DNA of 64,000 nt from an uncultured Clostridia bacterium (GTDB lineage Bacteria; Bacillota; Clostridia; Christensenellales; CAG-314): assembly GCA_934230325.1 (NCBI GenBank), contig CAKQEP010000002.1:93584-157583 (forward strand). The letters are read 5' to 3'. Positions within the stretch are counted from its first letter, which is position 1. Each line of letters begins with the position of its first letter. Below, piece after piece: positions 1 through 8,038 of this stretch. A program made the position numbers and the translations under genes. The notes beneath the pieces are model-generated. The model was not told the origin of the DNA, made no database searches, and saw only the letters and a program-made list of their open reading frames with translations.

Positions 1-684
1 GCACGGGTCTTCCGCTTTGGCGCAACAATCGCAATCGACGGACAGATTGACCATCATATTGACGTATACGAGGTTGTTTTTAAAAAAGTTTACGACGGAC
101 AAAGCAGCGTCTGCCATAGCCTCCAAAAACAAATTTTGCGGCGCAATACTCTTTTGCCACAACGTGTATTGATTGTCGTCTTTGCCTGCGGAATGAATAA
201 GACTCTTTCCCCTACTGCTTGCGCAACCGATTGACAACTGTTTTAATGCGCCGCCAAAGCCGCCCATCGGGTGACCTTTAAAATGCGACAAAACAAGCAT
301 CGAGTCGTAGTTGACCATGTTTTTGCCGACAAAATTCTGTTTTAAAACTTTACCGTCGGGCAAATCCAAGCAAATATCTCCGTCGGCGTCCATAAGGTCA
401 ACGTCAAAATATTTTGTCCAACCGTGATTGTCAAGCAATTTAAGATGCTTTTCCGTCGTGTTGCGTTCTCCGCCGTAAGCCGTGTTGCACTCCACCACTT
501 TACCGCCGACAAAATCTATCAGCGACTTGACAAACTCGGGTTTGACGTAGTTTTGGTTGCCTTGCTCGCCGGAATGAAGTTTGACGGCAATTCTGCCCGT
601 AAGTTTTTTGCCCGCCGCATTGTACAAATCCATCAACGCTTGCGGCGTAATCTTGCTCGTAAAATATACCTTTGATTTTTCCAT
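1..684 (-). CDS. DUF362 domain iron-sulfur protein (C-terminus beyond window)
   Basis: The reading frame is open from an ATG at 684 to the window edge, giving 228 residues with no stop, so the C-terminal part is missing. The start follows a good ribosome site (AGAGAGG). The frame reads MEKSKVYFTSKI, then VLSHFKGHPMGGFGGALKQ and IGCASSRGK, and ends in a cysteine cluster CDCCAKAEDPC. These are hallmarks of the DUF362 family, predicted cytosolic iron-sulfur proteins often followed by a ferredoxin-like domain. The physiological reaction of the family is not settled. It lies 73 bases after the DUF2075 gene on the same strand and may be read from the same transcript. Family assignment is firm; function is unknown. 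Confidence 0.85.
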   Translation of the reverse strand, partial: MEKSKVYFTSKITPQALMDLYNAAGKKLTGRIAVKLHSGEQGNQNYVKPEFVKSLIDFVGGKVVECNTAYGGERNTTEKHLKLLDNHGWTKYFDVDLMDADGDICLDLPDGKVLKQNFVGKNMVNYDSMLVLSHFKGHPMGGFGGALKQLSIGCASSRGKSLIHSAGKDDNQYTLWQKSIAPQNLFLEAMADAALSVVNFFKNNLVYVNMMVNLSVDCDCCAKAEDPC

Positions 685-757
685 AAAAACTTACCTCTCT
701 TTTTTTACCGAATTTTTGCAACCGTATTCGCGGTGTTTATTATCAATATTAAAACCG

Positions 758-2197
758 CTAAAACAACGACAGAATTTTGTCCAACACCTCTCGTTGCGTG
801 ACTATAATAGCCAACTTGCTGCGCACTCTCGTCAATCCCTGAAAAAGCATTTTTATCAAAACGTACTCGGGGTCGGGTTGGTTTTTTGCCTGCAATTTGT
901 CGCCGTCGTAATAAAAATCGTCGTCAACAACCATACACACGTTTTCAAACTCTTGACCTATGACGGCAAGCGCGTTTAAGGTTGTATTTGCGCGTTTGCT
1001 CAAAAAAGATATATACGTATACTCTTTCATCGACTTTGCGCGAGCGACGGCTTTTTGTTTGTCGGGTTCAAAAATGACTTTTACATCGTCAAAGCGGTAC
1101 TCTTTTTTGTACCGCGACAAATTGAGCAGGCAGGAAACAAACAAAGACAACTGTTCGTTTGTCCGCACCCTGTTTGTGAGTTTAAATACCGAGTTGCCGC
1201 ACAATTCGTCGATTTTTTCGCACACCGCTTTAAACTCTTGCGTTTCAAACAAAGTCTGTTCTTTATCGTAGGAAAAAACGCATTTTGCGCCCTTTTTGAC
1301 GGATTTTTCCGCTATGTCGTTAAGCGACAAAAAAGGCAATCTTTGCGCTTCGTCAACTATTACGACGTCGTAATCCGCGCCGTTTATTTTTGCTTTGTCG
1401 TCAACGGAAACGACGGTAACTCCGCAAAGATGTTTGCCAAGCCTTATATGCCCCAAACAAAGCGGACCGACGTGAATCACCAAAACTTTTTGCTTTTGAC
1501 CTATCTGCTTTGCAAGGTCGTACACCAAAAGCGTTTTTCCCGTGCCTGCGCCGCCCGTCAAACCGACAAAAAGGTCGCTTTTGGACTTTAAAAACTTTGT
1601 GAGTTGGCTTTTGGTCGTCTGCTGGCTTTGCGTCAAAAGATACCGACCCGCCAAAAACCTGCTCGTGTTGTTTAGCGGCGATACGAGAATGTTTTTGGGC
1701 TTAAACGCTTCGTTAAGGTCGGCGTCGTCCGACTTTAACCCCTTTAAAACCTTGCGCAATTCCCCAAAAGAACACTCGCTCACCTGCTCTCCGTCCAACT
1801 TGTACAATTTGTCCGTTTCCGTCACGTAGGTAAAAAAATAATTGTCGCGCTTACCCAAAATTCCGAGATAGTATTTGTTTTGAAGTAATTGCTTTTTAAT
1901 TCGCGCTAAACCGACGTTAAGACTTTTTAACTCAACGTTTACGCAACAATTTTCCGAAGTCTTAATGAGGTCAAACTCTTTGCTGAGTTGCGGCACGGTA
2001 TACCCCGATACAAACCCTTCCGCGTCGGATTTTGACAAAGATAAATGCGTCAACAAAGCGGTTATGCCGACAATTTCCTGATGCCGATACTCGCTGCTCT
2101 TTTTAAAGCCGCAAAGATAGCGCACGTATTTTTTGCAAAGCGCGGGATTGTCCGACAACTTTGTCAAATCGTATAAAGAAACCCTTTTGTACTGCAT
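758..2197 (-). CDS. DUF2075 P-loop ATPase with possible N-terminal PD-(D/E)xK nuclease domain
   Basis: This is a 479-residue protein if translation starts at the ATG at 2197; an in-frame TTG at 2221 would add eight residues. Neither start has a clear ribosome site. The C-terminal half is a superfamily 1-like ATPase of the DUF2075 (schlafen-like helicase) type. It has Walker A GGAGTGKT near residues 215-222, Walker B VVIVDEAQ near 278-285, and a late arginine-rich motif (LTRVRSKLAIIVT). The N-terminal 120 residues contain HQEIVG in a predicted helix, then KEFDLI and VNVELKS. This spacing (E, D, E-x-K) resembles a PD-(D/E)xK nuclease core. Such nuclease-ATPase fusions occur among phage-defence and nucleic-acid processing proteins. 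DUF2075 is seen with confidence; the nuclease domain and any defence role are inference. Confidence 0.8.
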   Translation of the reverse strand: MQYKRVSLYDLTKLSDNPALCKKYVRYLCGFKKSSEYRHQEIVGITALLTHLSLSKSDAEGFVSGYTVPQLSKEFDLIKTSENCCVNVELKSLNVGLARIKKQLLQNKYYLGILGKRDNYFFTYVTETDKLYKLDGEQVSECSFGELRKVLKGLKSDDADLNEAFKPKNILVSPLNNTSRFLAGRYLLTQSQQTTKSQLTKFLKSKSDLFVGLTGGAGTGKTLLVYDLAKQIGQKQKVLVIHVGPLCLGHIRLGKHLCGVTVVSVDDKAKINGADYDVVIVDEAQRLPFLSLNDIAEKSVKKGAKCVFSYDKEQTLFETQEFKAVCEKIDELCGNSVFKLTNRVRTNEQLSLFVSCLLNLSRYKKEYRFDDVKVIFEPDKQKAVARAKSMKEYTYISFLSKRANTTLNALAVIGQEFENVCMVVDDDFYYDGDKLQAKNQPDPEYVLIKMLFQGLTRVRSKLAIIVTQREVLDKILSLF

Positions 2198-2351
2198 ATA
2201 TTTTATTTTAACAAAAAACAAATCGTTTTACAAGAAAAAAACCGCTTTTTTGCTTTTTTAACGTAATTTTGCCGCTTTCGTTTGCATTAAAACCGTAAAC
2301 GACAAATTTATTTTTGCAACGGGCGTTTTCACAAAAAAAGTATTCGAAGCG

Positions 2352-2390
2352 TATTATTAAATACGACAATATTTTATAATCGGGAGAGTT
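2352..2390 (+). promoter_or_regulatory. Promoter -10 and ribosome site for the 2393 gene pair
   Basis: A perfect TATAAT lies at 2375-2380, followed by GGGAGAG at 2382-2388 ahead of the ATG at 2393. The candidate -35 (TATTAT, 2352-2357, 17-base spacer) is poor. The predicted transcript leader is very short, starting at or inside the ribosome site. Confidence 0.45.
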
Positions 2391-2392
2391 TT

Positions 2393-2941
2393 ATGGCAAA
2401 TTATAACGTAACTATTACCAACGGCGCAGGCAGTCAAACGATGCAGGCAGGAACTTACAACGTTGCGGCAACGGCGGCGGGATACGACGTCAGCACCCTC
2501 ACCCCCGCCACGTACACGGCAACGGAAAATGCGGGAAACGGCGCGTTTACCCTTGCGGCTAACGGCACGCTGACTTTAAAAGTTAACGAAACGGGCGCAG
2601 AAGGCGGGACGGCGGTCACGGGCGGCACGGTCGTTATGACCGACAGCACGGGAAACACTCAGTACGGAAACGCCGTCACGATAGACGGCAGCGGAAACGC
2701 CGTATTTACAAAAGTTCCTTTCGGGGACGGCGCGACGCCCTACGTCTTGCACTTTAAACAATTGACTTCCGACGCCACGCACAATGCGTTTGAAGGCGTG
2801 ATTACCGTCAATATGACAAGCAACGAACAGACGGAATACCTGCTTAACACGGCGGCGGCGCAACAAAACTTTACCGTCACCGACGCAAACTACTCGGGAT
2901 TGCCCGTCAACAACGCAACGCTTGAATTTTCTGCGCAATGA
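2393..2941 (+). CDS. Unrecognised beta-rich protein, first of a coupled pair
   Basis: This 182-residue protein is rich in Thr, Ala, Asn and Gly, with no signal peptide and no cysteine. It reads like one or two beta-sandwich modules: the segment GTYNVAATAAGYD resembles PEGA or carboxypeptidase-regulatory folds, and a second module runs from about residue 60 to 155. The end, TDANYSGLPVNNATLEFSAQ, recurs in altered form at the end of the next protein. The gene looks richer in G and C than its neighbours and favours ACG, GCG and GGC codons, which may indicate transfer or high expression. It overlaps the next gene in an ATGA, so the two are probably translationally coupled. I do not recognise a family. 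A structural role (surface, tail-like or adhesin subunit) is only a guess. Confidence 0.7.
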   Translation: MANYNVTITNGAGSQTMQAGTYNVAATAAGYDVSTLTPATYTATENAGNGAFTLAANGTLTLKVNETGAEGGTAVTGGTVVMTDSTGNTQYGNAVTIDGSGNAVFTKVPFGDGATPYVLHFKQLTSDATHNAFEGVITVNMTSNEQTEYLLNTAAAQQNFTVTDANYSGLPVNNATLEFSAQ

Positions 2942-3288
2942 CGGCGATGCAAAAAATCTATCTGAATATATCGTCAAATTTGTCACCCGCGCGACTGACG
3001 ATAACCGATTTCGAAGGCAATATAGTGAGTTGTTGCGACTTGACGACAAACACGACGAGCGGATATTTTTGCTCGGCAAAAAAAGATTTTGTCGTTGCCC
3101 TTACCCCTGCTAACGGAGAGGCAAAACCGCAAAGAAGAATTTTGACGGTGACGAAAAAACAACGAAAGTTTTGCTTAAACTTTGAGTTTTTGCAACCGCC
3201 GACAAACGCTTTTTTGCTTACCGACAAAAACTACGGATTGCCCATAGACGGCGTATTGTTTTTTACGCAGACAACTTTCAACGTTTAA
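2938..3288 (+). CDS. Unrecognised small beta-rich protein, second of a coupled pair
   Basis: This 116-residue protein starts at an ATG overlapping the stop of the previous gene (ATGA). There is no clear separate ribosome site, consistent with coupling. It has no signal peptide but contains several cysteines, unlike its partner. The N-terminal part alternates hydrophobic and polar residues (KIYLNISSNLSPARLTITD), like a short beta sandwich. The C-terminus TDKNYGLPIDGVLFFTQ matches the partner's C-terminal motif (TD-x-NY-GLP, aromatic, Q). This suggests the tail is a shared interaction or targeting segment. Function is unknown. Confidence that it is expressed rests on the coupling and the shared motif. 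Confidence 0.6.
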   Translation: MTAMQKIYLNISSNLSPARLTITDFEGNIVSCCDLTTNTTSGYFCSAKKDFVVALTPANGEAKPQRRILTVTKKQRKFCLNFEFLQPPTNAFLLTDKNYGLPIDGVLFFTQTTFNV

Positions 3289-3342
3289 AAAAATCCAAAC
3301 CTTTTTTAAGGACAATTTTTTGTAAGACAGTTTTTTGTACGA

Positions 3343-3369
3343 CAATCGCCGCAAATTTTGCGGCGATTG
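3343..3369. terminator. Hairpin between convergent genes
   Basis: An 11-base perfect inverted repeat (CAATCGCCGCA / TGCGGCGATTG) with a 5-base AT loop lies between the end of the small-protein pair and the end of the ABC exporter permease. The T tract on either side is weak, so it may be a bidirectional terminator or an RNA end-protecting hairpin. Confidence 0.55.
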
Positions 3370-3441
3370 AATTTTAAACTATTTTTGCAACTATATTACA
3401 ACTATATTTTTGTATCAAAAACTGCGATACGTATGCGATTT

Positions 3442-5037
3442 TTACAAATTTTCAAAAATTGCGCAACCCTTTGTTTTTGTCCAACGGTACAGCGCAAAAC
3501 ACAAAACGACAACGAGCATAAGCCACATTGACAAATACAACTCGACGGAAGCGACGGAACTTACCGCAAAGTATAGTCCGATAAACAATCCCGCAAAAAT
3601 CATATTTGCAATAGTACACAAAAACACGCTAAAACTTTGTTTTAACACCACTACTTCGTTTGACCAAGATAGATTAGGACGCAAAAGTCCGAGAAACATT
3701 CCAAACAAAGCGAAAAGCGCGATACTCAAAAAGGTGAAAGGCAAAGAGAGCAGCCATATCCACACGTTGGGCTTGACGACGATAAGAACAATCAAATTTG
3801 CCAAAAGCGCAGGCGCGGCAGTAATAACAACGTGAAGGTTGAGTTTTGCCTTGATTATTTGCCACGCCGACACGGGCATACTTTGCAATATCCAAATGCT
3901 TTTGCCTTCCAGCGACACGGACGGAGCGGAAATGTCGTTCATAGACGCCAAAGCGCAGACTGCGCCGCACAAAAAGAAAGCGAATCCGTCAATGCTCATT
4001 CCTTTAAAAATATTTTGAAATACGTCAAAAAGCGAACTGCCGAAAATCGCAAAATACACCGCAAAAATAATGAGAAATATCGTCCCGAACGAGCAATTTA
4101 ATATATAGTTTGCACTATGAAAAAATCTGCCGAATTCTTTTTTTAACAAAGCGCGCGGTACGCTTTGCGACTTTATTTTGCGGTCGTCGTACTTTGTTTT
4201 TGCGACGCCGCTTTTAAAGGTTGCGATTTTTATAAACGTGCGTTGCAACACCCAAAAAGACAGCGCAAACAACGCCGCAGATATTGCAAAAACGCTCAAA
4301 AACGCAACGACGTTGCCCGTACCCGCAAGCCCCAACGCATACAGCGGATAAAATTTTGATATATTTGCGCCGACGTTTCCCGCGTCGGTAATTATTTTTT
4401 CAAAAAACACTTGCGCGTAAAAAATAAACGCGTAGTACGCCGCAAAAAACAGCAAGGCAAACAATACGGCAAAAAGGCTTTTGCGTTTGGCTTTTGCGGT
4501 GATTTTTGCAACTAAAAATCCTACCAAAAAGGATAAAAAAGACACGATAAGCGATATAGACAAAATTAAAAACAATCCGCCAAATACCGCCGCAACCGAC
4601 GGAGCAAACACGACGTATACCACGACGGCGGGCAAGCTCACTATACCGGAAAAGAGAAGCGACAGCAAGCAAACGCTTGCGACTCTCGACGCGACTATAT
4701 ATTTGACGGGTATCGGCATACTCAACAGCAAATCGTTGTCTTTTGGTTGGTACAGCACTGCGGAAGTATTAAACACGCTTCCAAAAAGACCCAAACACAA
4801 GGCTAATATACTCATAATAGAAAAGTAAAGCCAACCAAACCCCGCCGAAAGGAGCGGCTCGCACAGAGAAATAGACAGTTTTACAAAGGTTCCGCCGATA
4901 ACGCCGAAAAACAGCAAAACGTACCCCGCAATAATGGCAATACTTGCCCATTTGTTGCGCATTTTGCCCTTTTTTGCGTCGTAAAAAAATATTTTAAAAT
5001 TTTCCGCAAGTTGCTTTTTAAGGAGAATTTTAAACAT
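3442..5037 (-). CDS. ABC exporter membrane subunit
   Basis: This is a 531-residue polytopic membrane protein with roughly a dozen hydrophobic segments. It starts three bases after the stop of the ATPase gene, with GAGGG as ribosome site. The sequence resembles the large putative ABC exporter permeases paired with single ATPases in Bacillota. The early segment NTSAVLYQPKDNDLLLSMPI, with its KDND stretch, is typical of the group; it is followed by PVKYIVASR. It is the last gene of a four-gene exporter operon. The substrate is unknown; related transporters in Bacillota are linked to envelope stress or peptide export, but nothing in the sequence settles this. Confidence 0.8.
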   Translation of the reverse strand: MFKILLKKQLAENFKIFFYDAKKGKMRNKWASIAIIAGYVLLFFGVIGGTFVKLSISLCEPLLSAGFGWLYFSIMSILALCLGLFGSVFNTSAVLYQPKDNDLLLSMPIPVKYIVASRVASVCLLSLLFSGIVSLPAVVVYVVFAPSVAAVFGGLFLILSISLIVSFLSFLVGFLVAKITAKAKRKSLFAVLFALLFFAAYYAFIFYAQVFFEKIITDAGNVGANISKFYPLYALGLAGTGNVVAFLSVFAISAALFALSFWVLQRTFIKIATFKSGVAKTKYDDRKIKSQSVPRALLKKEFGRFFHSANYILNCSFGTIFLIIFAVYFAIFGSSLFDVFQNIFKGMSIDGFAFFLCGAVCALASMNDISAPSVSLEGKSIWILQSMPVSAWQIIKAKLNLHVVITAAPALLANLIVLIVVKPNVWIWLLSLPFTFLSIALFALFGMFLGLLRPNLSWSNEVVVLKQSFSVFLCTIANMIFAGLFIGLYFAVSSVASVELYLSMWLMLVVVLCFALYRWTKTKGCAIFENL

Positions 5038-5040
5038 AAA

Positions 5041-5745
5041 TCAACCCTCGAGTTCCAAAAAGACGTTTTCTAACGACGAGTCGCCCTTTACTTCTTCCGT
5101 TTTGCCGCAGCGAATAAGTTTGCCGTCCTTTATTATGGCTACTTTGTCGCAAAGTTTTTCCGCTACTTCCAGCACGTGGGTAGAAAAAAATATCGCGCCG
5201 CCGTCGTCGCACAATTCCCGCATCATTTGCTTGAGAACGTGCGCGGCTTTTGGGTCGAGCCCGACAAACGGCTCGTCCATAACTATGAGTTTGGGAGCGT
5301 GAATCCACGCGGATATGACGGCAAGTTTCTGTTTCATGCCGTGAGAGTAACTGCTTATTGTCATACCGAGTTTGTCGGTCATCTCAAACAAATCGGCGTA
5401 TTTTGCTATTTTTGCCTTTCTTTCTTCCGCGCTTATCTTAAAAACGTCGGCTACGAAATTGAGGTATTTTATCCCCGTCATAAAATCGTACAAGTCGGGG
5501 TTGTCGGGAATATACGCAATGCGTTTTTTACACTCTACGGGGTTGCTTTTTAAGTCGATGCCGTCAACGAGTATCTGCCCCTCTTCAAAGGAAAGTATGC
5601 CGACAACCGCTTTGAGCGTCGTGGTTTTGCCTGCGCCGTTGTGTCCGATAAAACCGTAAATTTCTCCGCTATCGATAAAAAGACTCAAATCGTCAACGGC
5701 TTTTTTGTCGCCGTAACTTTTGGTGAGATGCGATATGTCGAGCAT
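5041..5745 (-). CDS. ABC transporter ATP-binding protein
   Basis: This is a 234-residue single nucleotide-binding domain. Walker A is GHNGAGKTT (residues about 34-42), the signature region is SSYSHGMKQKL (a variant of LSGGQ), Walker B is LIVMDEPFVGLD, and the switch histidine lies in STHVLEVAE. The SHGMKQ-type signature is characteristic of EcsA/YtrB-like exporter ATPases. The ribosome site AGGAGG precedes the ATG. It is the energy subunit for the downstream 531-residue permease. Confidence 0.9.
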   Translation of the reverse strand: MLDISHLTKSYGDKKAVDDLSLFIDSGEIYGFIGHNGAGKTTTLKAVVGILSFEEGQILVDGIDLKSNPVECKKRIAYIPDNPDLYDFMTGIKYLNFVADVFKISAEERKAKIAKYADLFEMTDKLGMTISSYSHGMKQKLAVISAWIHAPKLIVMDEPFVGLDPKAAHVLKQMMRELCDDGGAIFFSTHVLEVAEKLCDKVAIIKDGKLIRCGKTEEVKGDSSLENVFLELEG

Positions 5746-5772
5746 TGTCTTTGCCTCCTTTTTTTGTAGTCG

Positions 5773-6705
5773 TTACCCGTTTGTTTTGGCGGGTTTACGT
5801 TTGATTTTGATTTTGATAAAGTTGACGAGCAAGTATGCCGCAAGTAGCGCCGCCAAAGAAGCAATCACAACGATATACATTGCGGCTACGGATACTTTTA
5901 CGTCAAAAAAGTAAATATTACAGTCTAAGCTGTCCTTGATTTTTTCTATGGCTTCGGGCGGAAAATTCTGCGCCGCCATCTCCCTAAACACGCCGTTTAA
6001 CGCGTGATTGCGAATAAGACTCGTTCCGTATGTGCTTGGCAAAAAGGACATCACTCTTTGCAGCGTCGTACCGAAACTCGATATCGGCATATACGCTCCG
6101 CTCACAAATCCGTATCCCGCAGAAATTATCGTTCCTATTGCGGAAACCTGCCCTTGCGTCGTCAAAAAGTTGTTGATTAAGCAAGAAAAAGCCGTGCCGA
6201 AAGCCGTAAGCACAAAAACGTCGAGCAATATGAGCAAAACGTCGCCAAAAGACAAAAACCAACCGTTTTTAAGCGCGATGTATACGAAACTCACGCCCGT
6301 AGCCACGTACGTGACGATAATGGTAGATATCATCGTCGCGACGTAATACGCCAAAGCCACCGTAGATTTTTTGACGGGGGTAACCATCATATCTTTTCTT
6401 GCGCCGTTAAGTTTGTCCGTCGCCATAAGTGTGTTTGAGCAAAAAGCAACCGTCACGCAACACACCGCCAAAAGAGAAGAAAAAAGTTCTCCCGCGACTG
6501 CGCCGTTAATAAGTTTGTCCGCCGCGTCCTGCGCCAAAAATCCCGTCGGTATAAAGTTTGCAAAATTGTCCTTATAAACGTTAGCCAAAAATGTCGAGTA
6601 CAAAACGAGAAGTATTATCGGCGTAATAAGAGAAGTAAAAAACATTCCCTTATCCTTAAAAAATACTTTTACGTTGCGCTTTACAAGCATACAAAACGCT
6701 CTCAT
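5773..6705 (-). CDS. ABC-2 type transporter permease
   Basis: This 310-residue membrane protein has an N-terminal segment (LVKRNVKVFFKDKGMFFTSL) typical of ABC-2 permeases, a large extracytoplasmic loop, and five or six further hydrophobic helices. It overlaps the upstream ATPase gene by four bases (ATGA) and has its own AGGAGG, so the two are coupled. Together they form a DrrAB-like exporter. The substrate (drug, lipid or peptide) cannot be told from sequence. Confidence 0.88.
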   Translation of the reverse strand: MRAFCMLVKRNVKVFFKDKGMFFTSLITPIILLVLYSTFLANVYKDNFANFIPTGFLAQDAADKLINGAVAGELFSSLLAVCCVTVAFCSNTLMATDKLNGARKDMMVTPVKKSTVALAYYVATMISTIIVTYVATGVSFVYIALKNGWFLSFGDVLLILLDVFVLTAFGTAFSCLINNFLTTQGQVSAIGTIISAGYGFVSGAYMPISSFGTTLQRVMSFLPSTYGTSLIRNHALNGVFREMAAQNFPPEAIEKIKDSLDCNIYFFDVKVSVAAMYIVVIASLAALLAAYLLVNFIKIKIKRKPAKTNG

Positions 6706-7625
6706 AAGTTGCCTCCTACAAGTTTTTTGCCCGTAACCGCCAAAAATACGTCGTCCATCTTGCCTTTTGCTATTTCAAAATCAACAAATATCTGCGGATT
6801 TGCTATTATCATATCCCGTGCTTCCGCCGTGTTTTTGACAAAAATGCGAAAACCGTCGCTGACTTGTTCGTAAACGAAACCTCGCGCCTTTAAAACCGCT
6901 TCTTCTACGCCGTAAACGGTGACAAAATCGCCCGTGTACCTGTTTTTAAGGCTCAACGGCGTGCCTTCCGCCGCTATTTTTCCGCCGTCGAGTATGACGA
7001 CGTAATCGGCGTCGGCGGCTTCTTCCATATAGTGCGTGGTCAAAAATACCGTCATTCCCCTTTCCTTTCTGCACCGCTCGATAACTTGCCAAAGCGTTTT
7101 GCGCGTCTGCGGGTCAAGCCCCGTCGTCGGTTCGTCCAAAATAAGTATCTGCGGTTGGTTTAAAAGCGCTCTCGCAACGTCTATTCTGCGGCGCTGTCCG
7201 CCGGAAAGTTTGCCGACGGGACGGTTGATAAAACTTTCAAAATCCAAGATTTTTGCAAGATTGTCTACCCTCTCTTTACATTCCTGCGCAGAAAGTCCGT
7301 ACAAACTTGCCTTTACCGTCAAATTGTCTTTTACCGACAACGCGCCGTCAAGCGCAGAGTTTTGAAACACGACGCCTATTTTTTGAGTAATCGCCGCCAT
7401 ATCGGTATCGACGTTTTTTCCGTCGATAACTACCGAGCCGCCGTCTTTGACGAGCATACCGCACATTATCGATATGGTGGTTGATTTTCCCGCGCCGTTT
7501 ACGCCCAAAAAGGCAAACAATTCCCCACGCTTTACCTCAAAAGACAAATCGTTTACCGCGTGTACTTCGCCAAAACTTTTGTCGAGATTGTCTATTTTTA
7601 TTATAACGTTATCGCCGTCTGCCAT
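6702..7625 (-). CDS. ABC transporter ATP-binding protein, DrrA-like
   Basis: This is a 307-residue ATPase: Walker A GVNGAGKSTT, signature LSGGQRRRIDVARAL, Walker B LILDEPTTGLDP, and switch histidine in TTHYMEEA. A C-terminal extension of about 80 residues is typical of DAN/DrrA drug-export ATPases. The start is placed at the ATG at 7625, eleven bases after GGAGG; an in-frame TTG at 7643 lies too far upstream. It is the first gene of the exporter operon and lies directly behind a consensus promoter. Confidence 0.92.
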   Translation of the reverse strand: MADGDNVIIKIDNLDKSFGEVHAVNDLSFEVKRGELFAFLGVNGAGKSTTISIMCGMLVKDGGSVVIDGKNVDTDMAAITQKIGVVFQNSALDGALSVKDNLTVKASLYGLSAQECKERVDNLAKILDFESFINRPVGKLSGGQRRRIDVARALLNQPQILILDEPTTGLDPQTRKTLWQVIERCRKERGMTVFLTTHYMEEAADADYVVILDGGKIAAEGTPLSLKNRYTGDFVTVYGVEEAVLKARGFVYEQVSDGFRIFVKNTAEARDMIIANPQIFVDFEIAKGKMDDVFLAVTGKKLVGGNL

Positions 7626-7676
7626 TAAGCAAAACACCTCCAAAAGGTCGCTTTTTTAAAGATTTTAACCTTTTTT

Positions 7677-7705
7677 ATTATATTGCACGCGCGCGTATAT
7701 GTCAA
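7677..7705 (-). promoter_or_regulatory. Consensus sigma-A promoter of the ABC exporter operon
   Basis: On the minus strand TTGACA (7700-7705) and TATAAT (7677-7682) are both perfect and separated by 17 bases. The spacer holds a (CG)n run. The leader to the ATG at 7625 is about 45 bases. Confidence 0.85.
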
Positions 7706-7887
7706 TAAAAATAATAAAATTACGCTCAAAAAAACCGCCCCTCCGCCTACTTTAATACCGCTATAGGATAATACCGTATATAAATATTGCCGATACGGAT
7801 ATACCCCGTTTTGCATAATCGAAACGTTGCAAAAACTAATATTTGCAATCTTTTTATATAAAGTTTTATTGCGGTTTGGTGTTGATT

Positions 7888-7916
7888 TTGATAAATCGAT
7901 TAAACGACTATATAAG
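7888..7916 (+). promoter_or_regulatory. Candidate promoter of the MATE gene
   Basis: TTGATA (7888-7893) and TATAAG (7911-7916) with a 17-base spacer. The leader of about 115 bases to the ATG at 8039 shows no clear ribosome site. Confidence 0.4.
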
Positions 7917-8038
7917 AAATTTGAAGCGTTTTTTTGCCTTGATTTTTTGATTGACTTTAATTTTTAAAGGTGCTAATATCCACTCGATATTACAAATATT
8001 ACTTTACTCAACGCATACGCTTTGTTACAGAAAAAATC

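Larger units (their letters stand above)
7626..8038. other. Divergent regulatory region between exporter operon and MATE gene
   Basis: There is no credible gene here. The region holds a leftward consensus promoter and a rightward weaker one. Between them is an inverted repeat CCGTAT (7774-7779) / ATACGG (7793-7798), and ATACCG also recurs as a short direct repeat. This could be an operator shared by two divergently read exporter genes, but no regulator gene is adjacent. Confidence 0.4.

Noticed and set aside
424..979. Plus-strand open frames over the DUF362 and DUF2075 genes
   Set aside because: They lack ribosome sites and recognisable domains, and lie opposite well-supported minus-strand genes.
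7625..7816. 63-residue frame upstream of the ABC exporter operon
   Set aside because: It spans the consensus promoter of that operon, begins without a ribosome site and matches no family.
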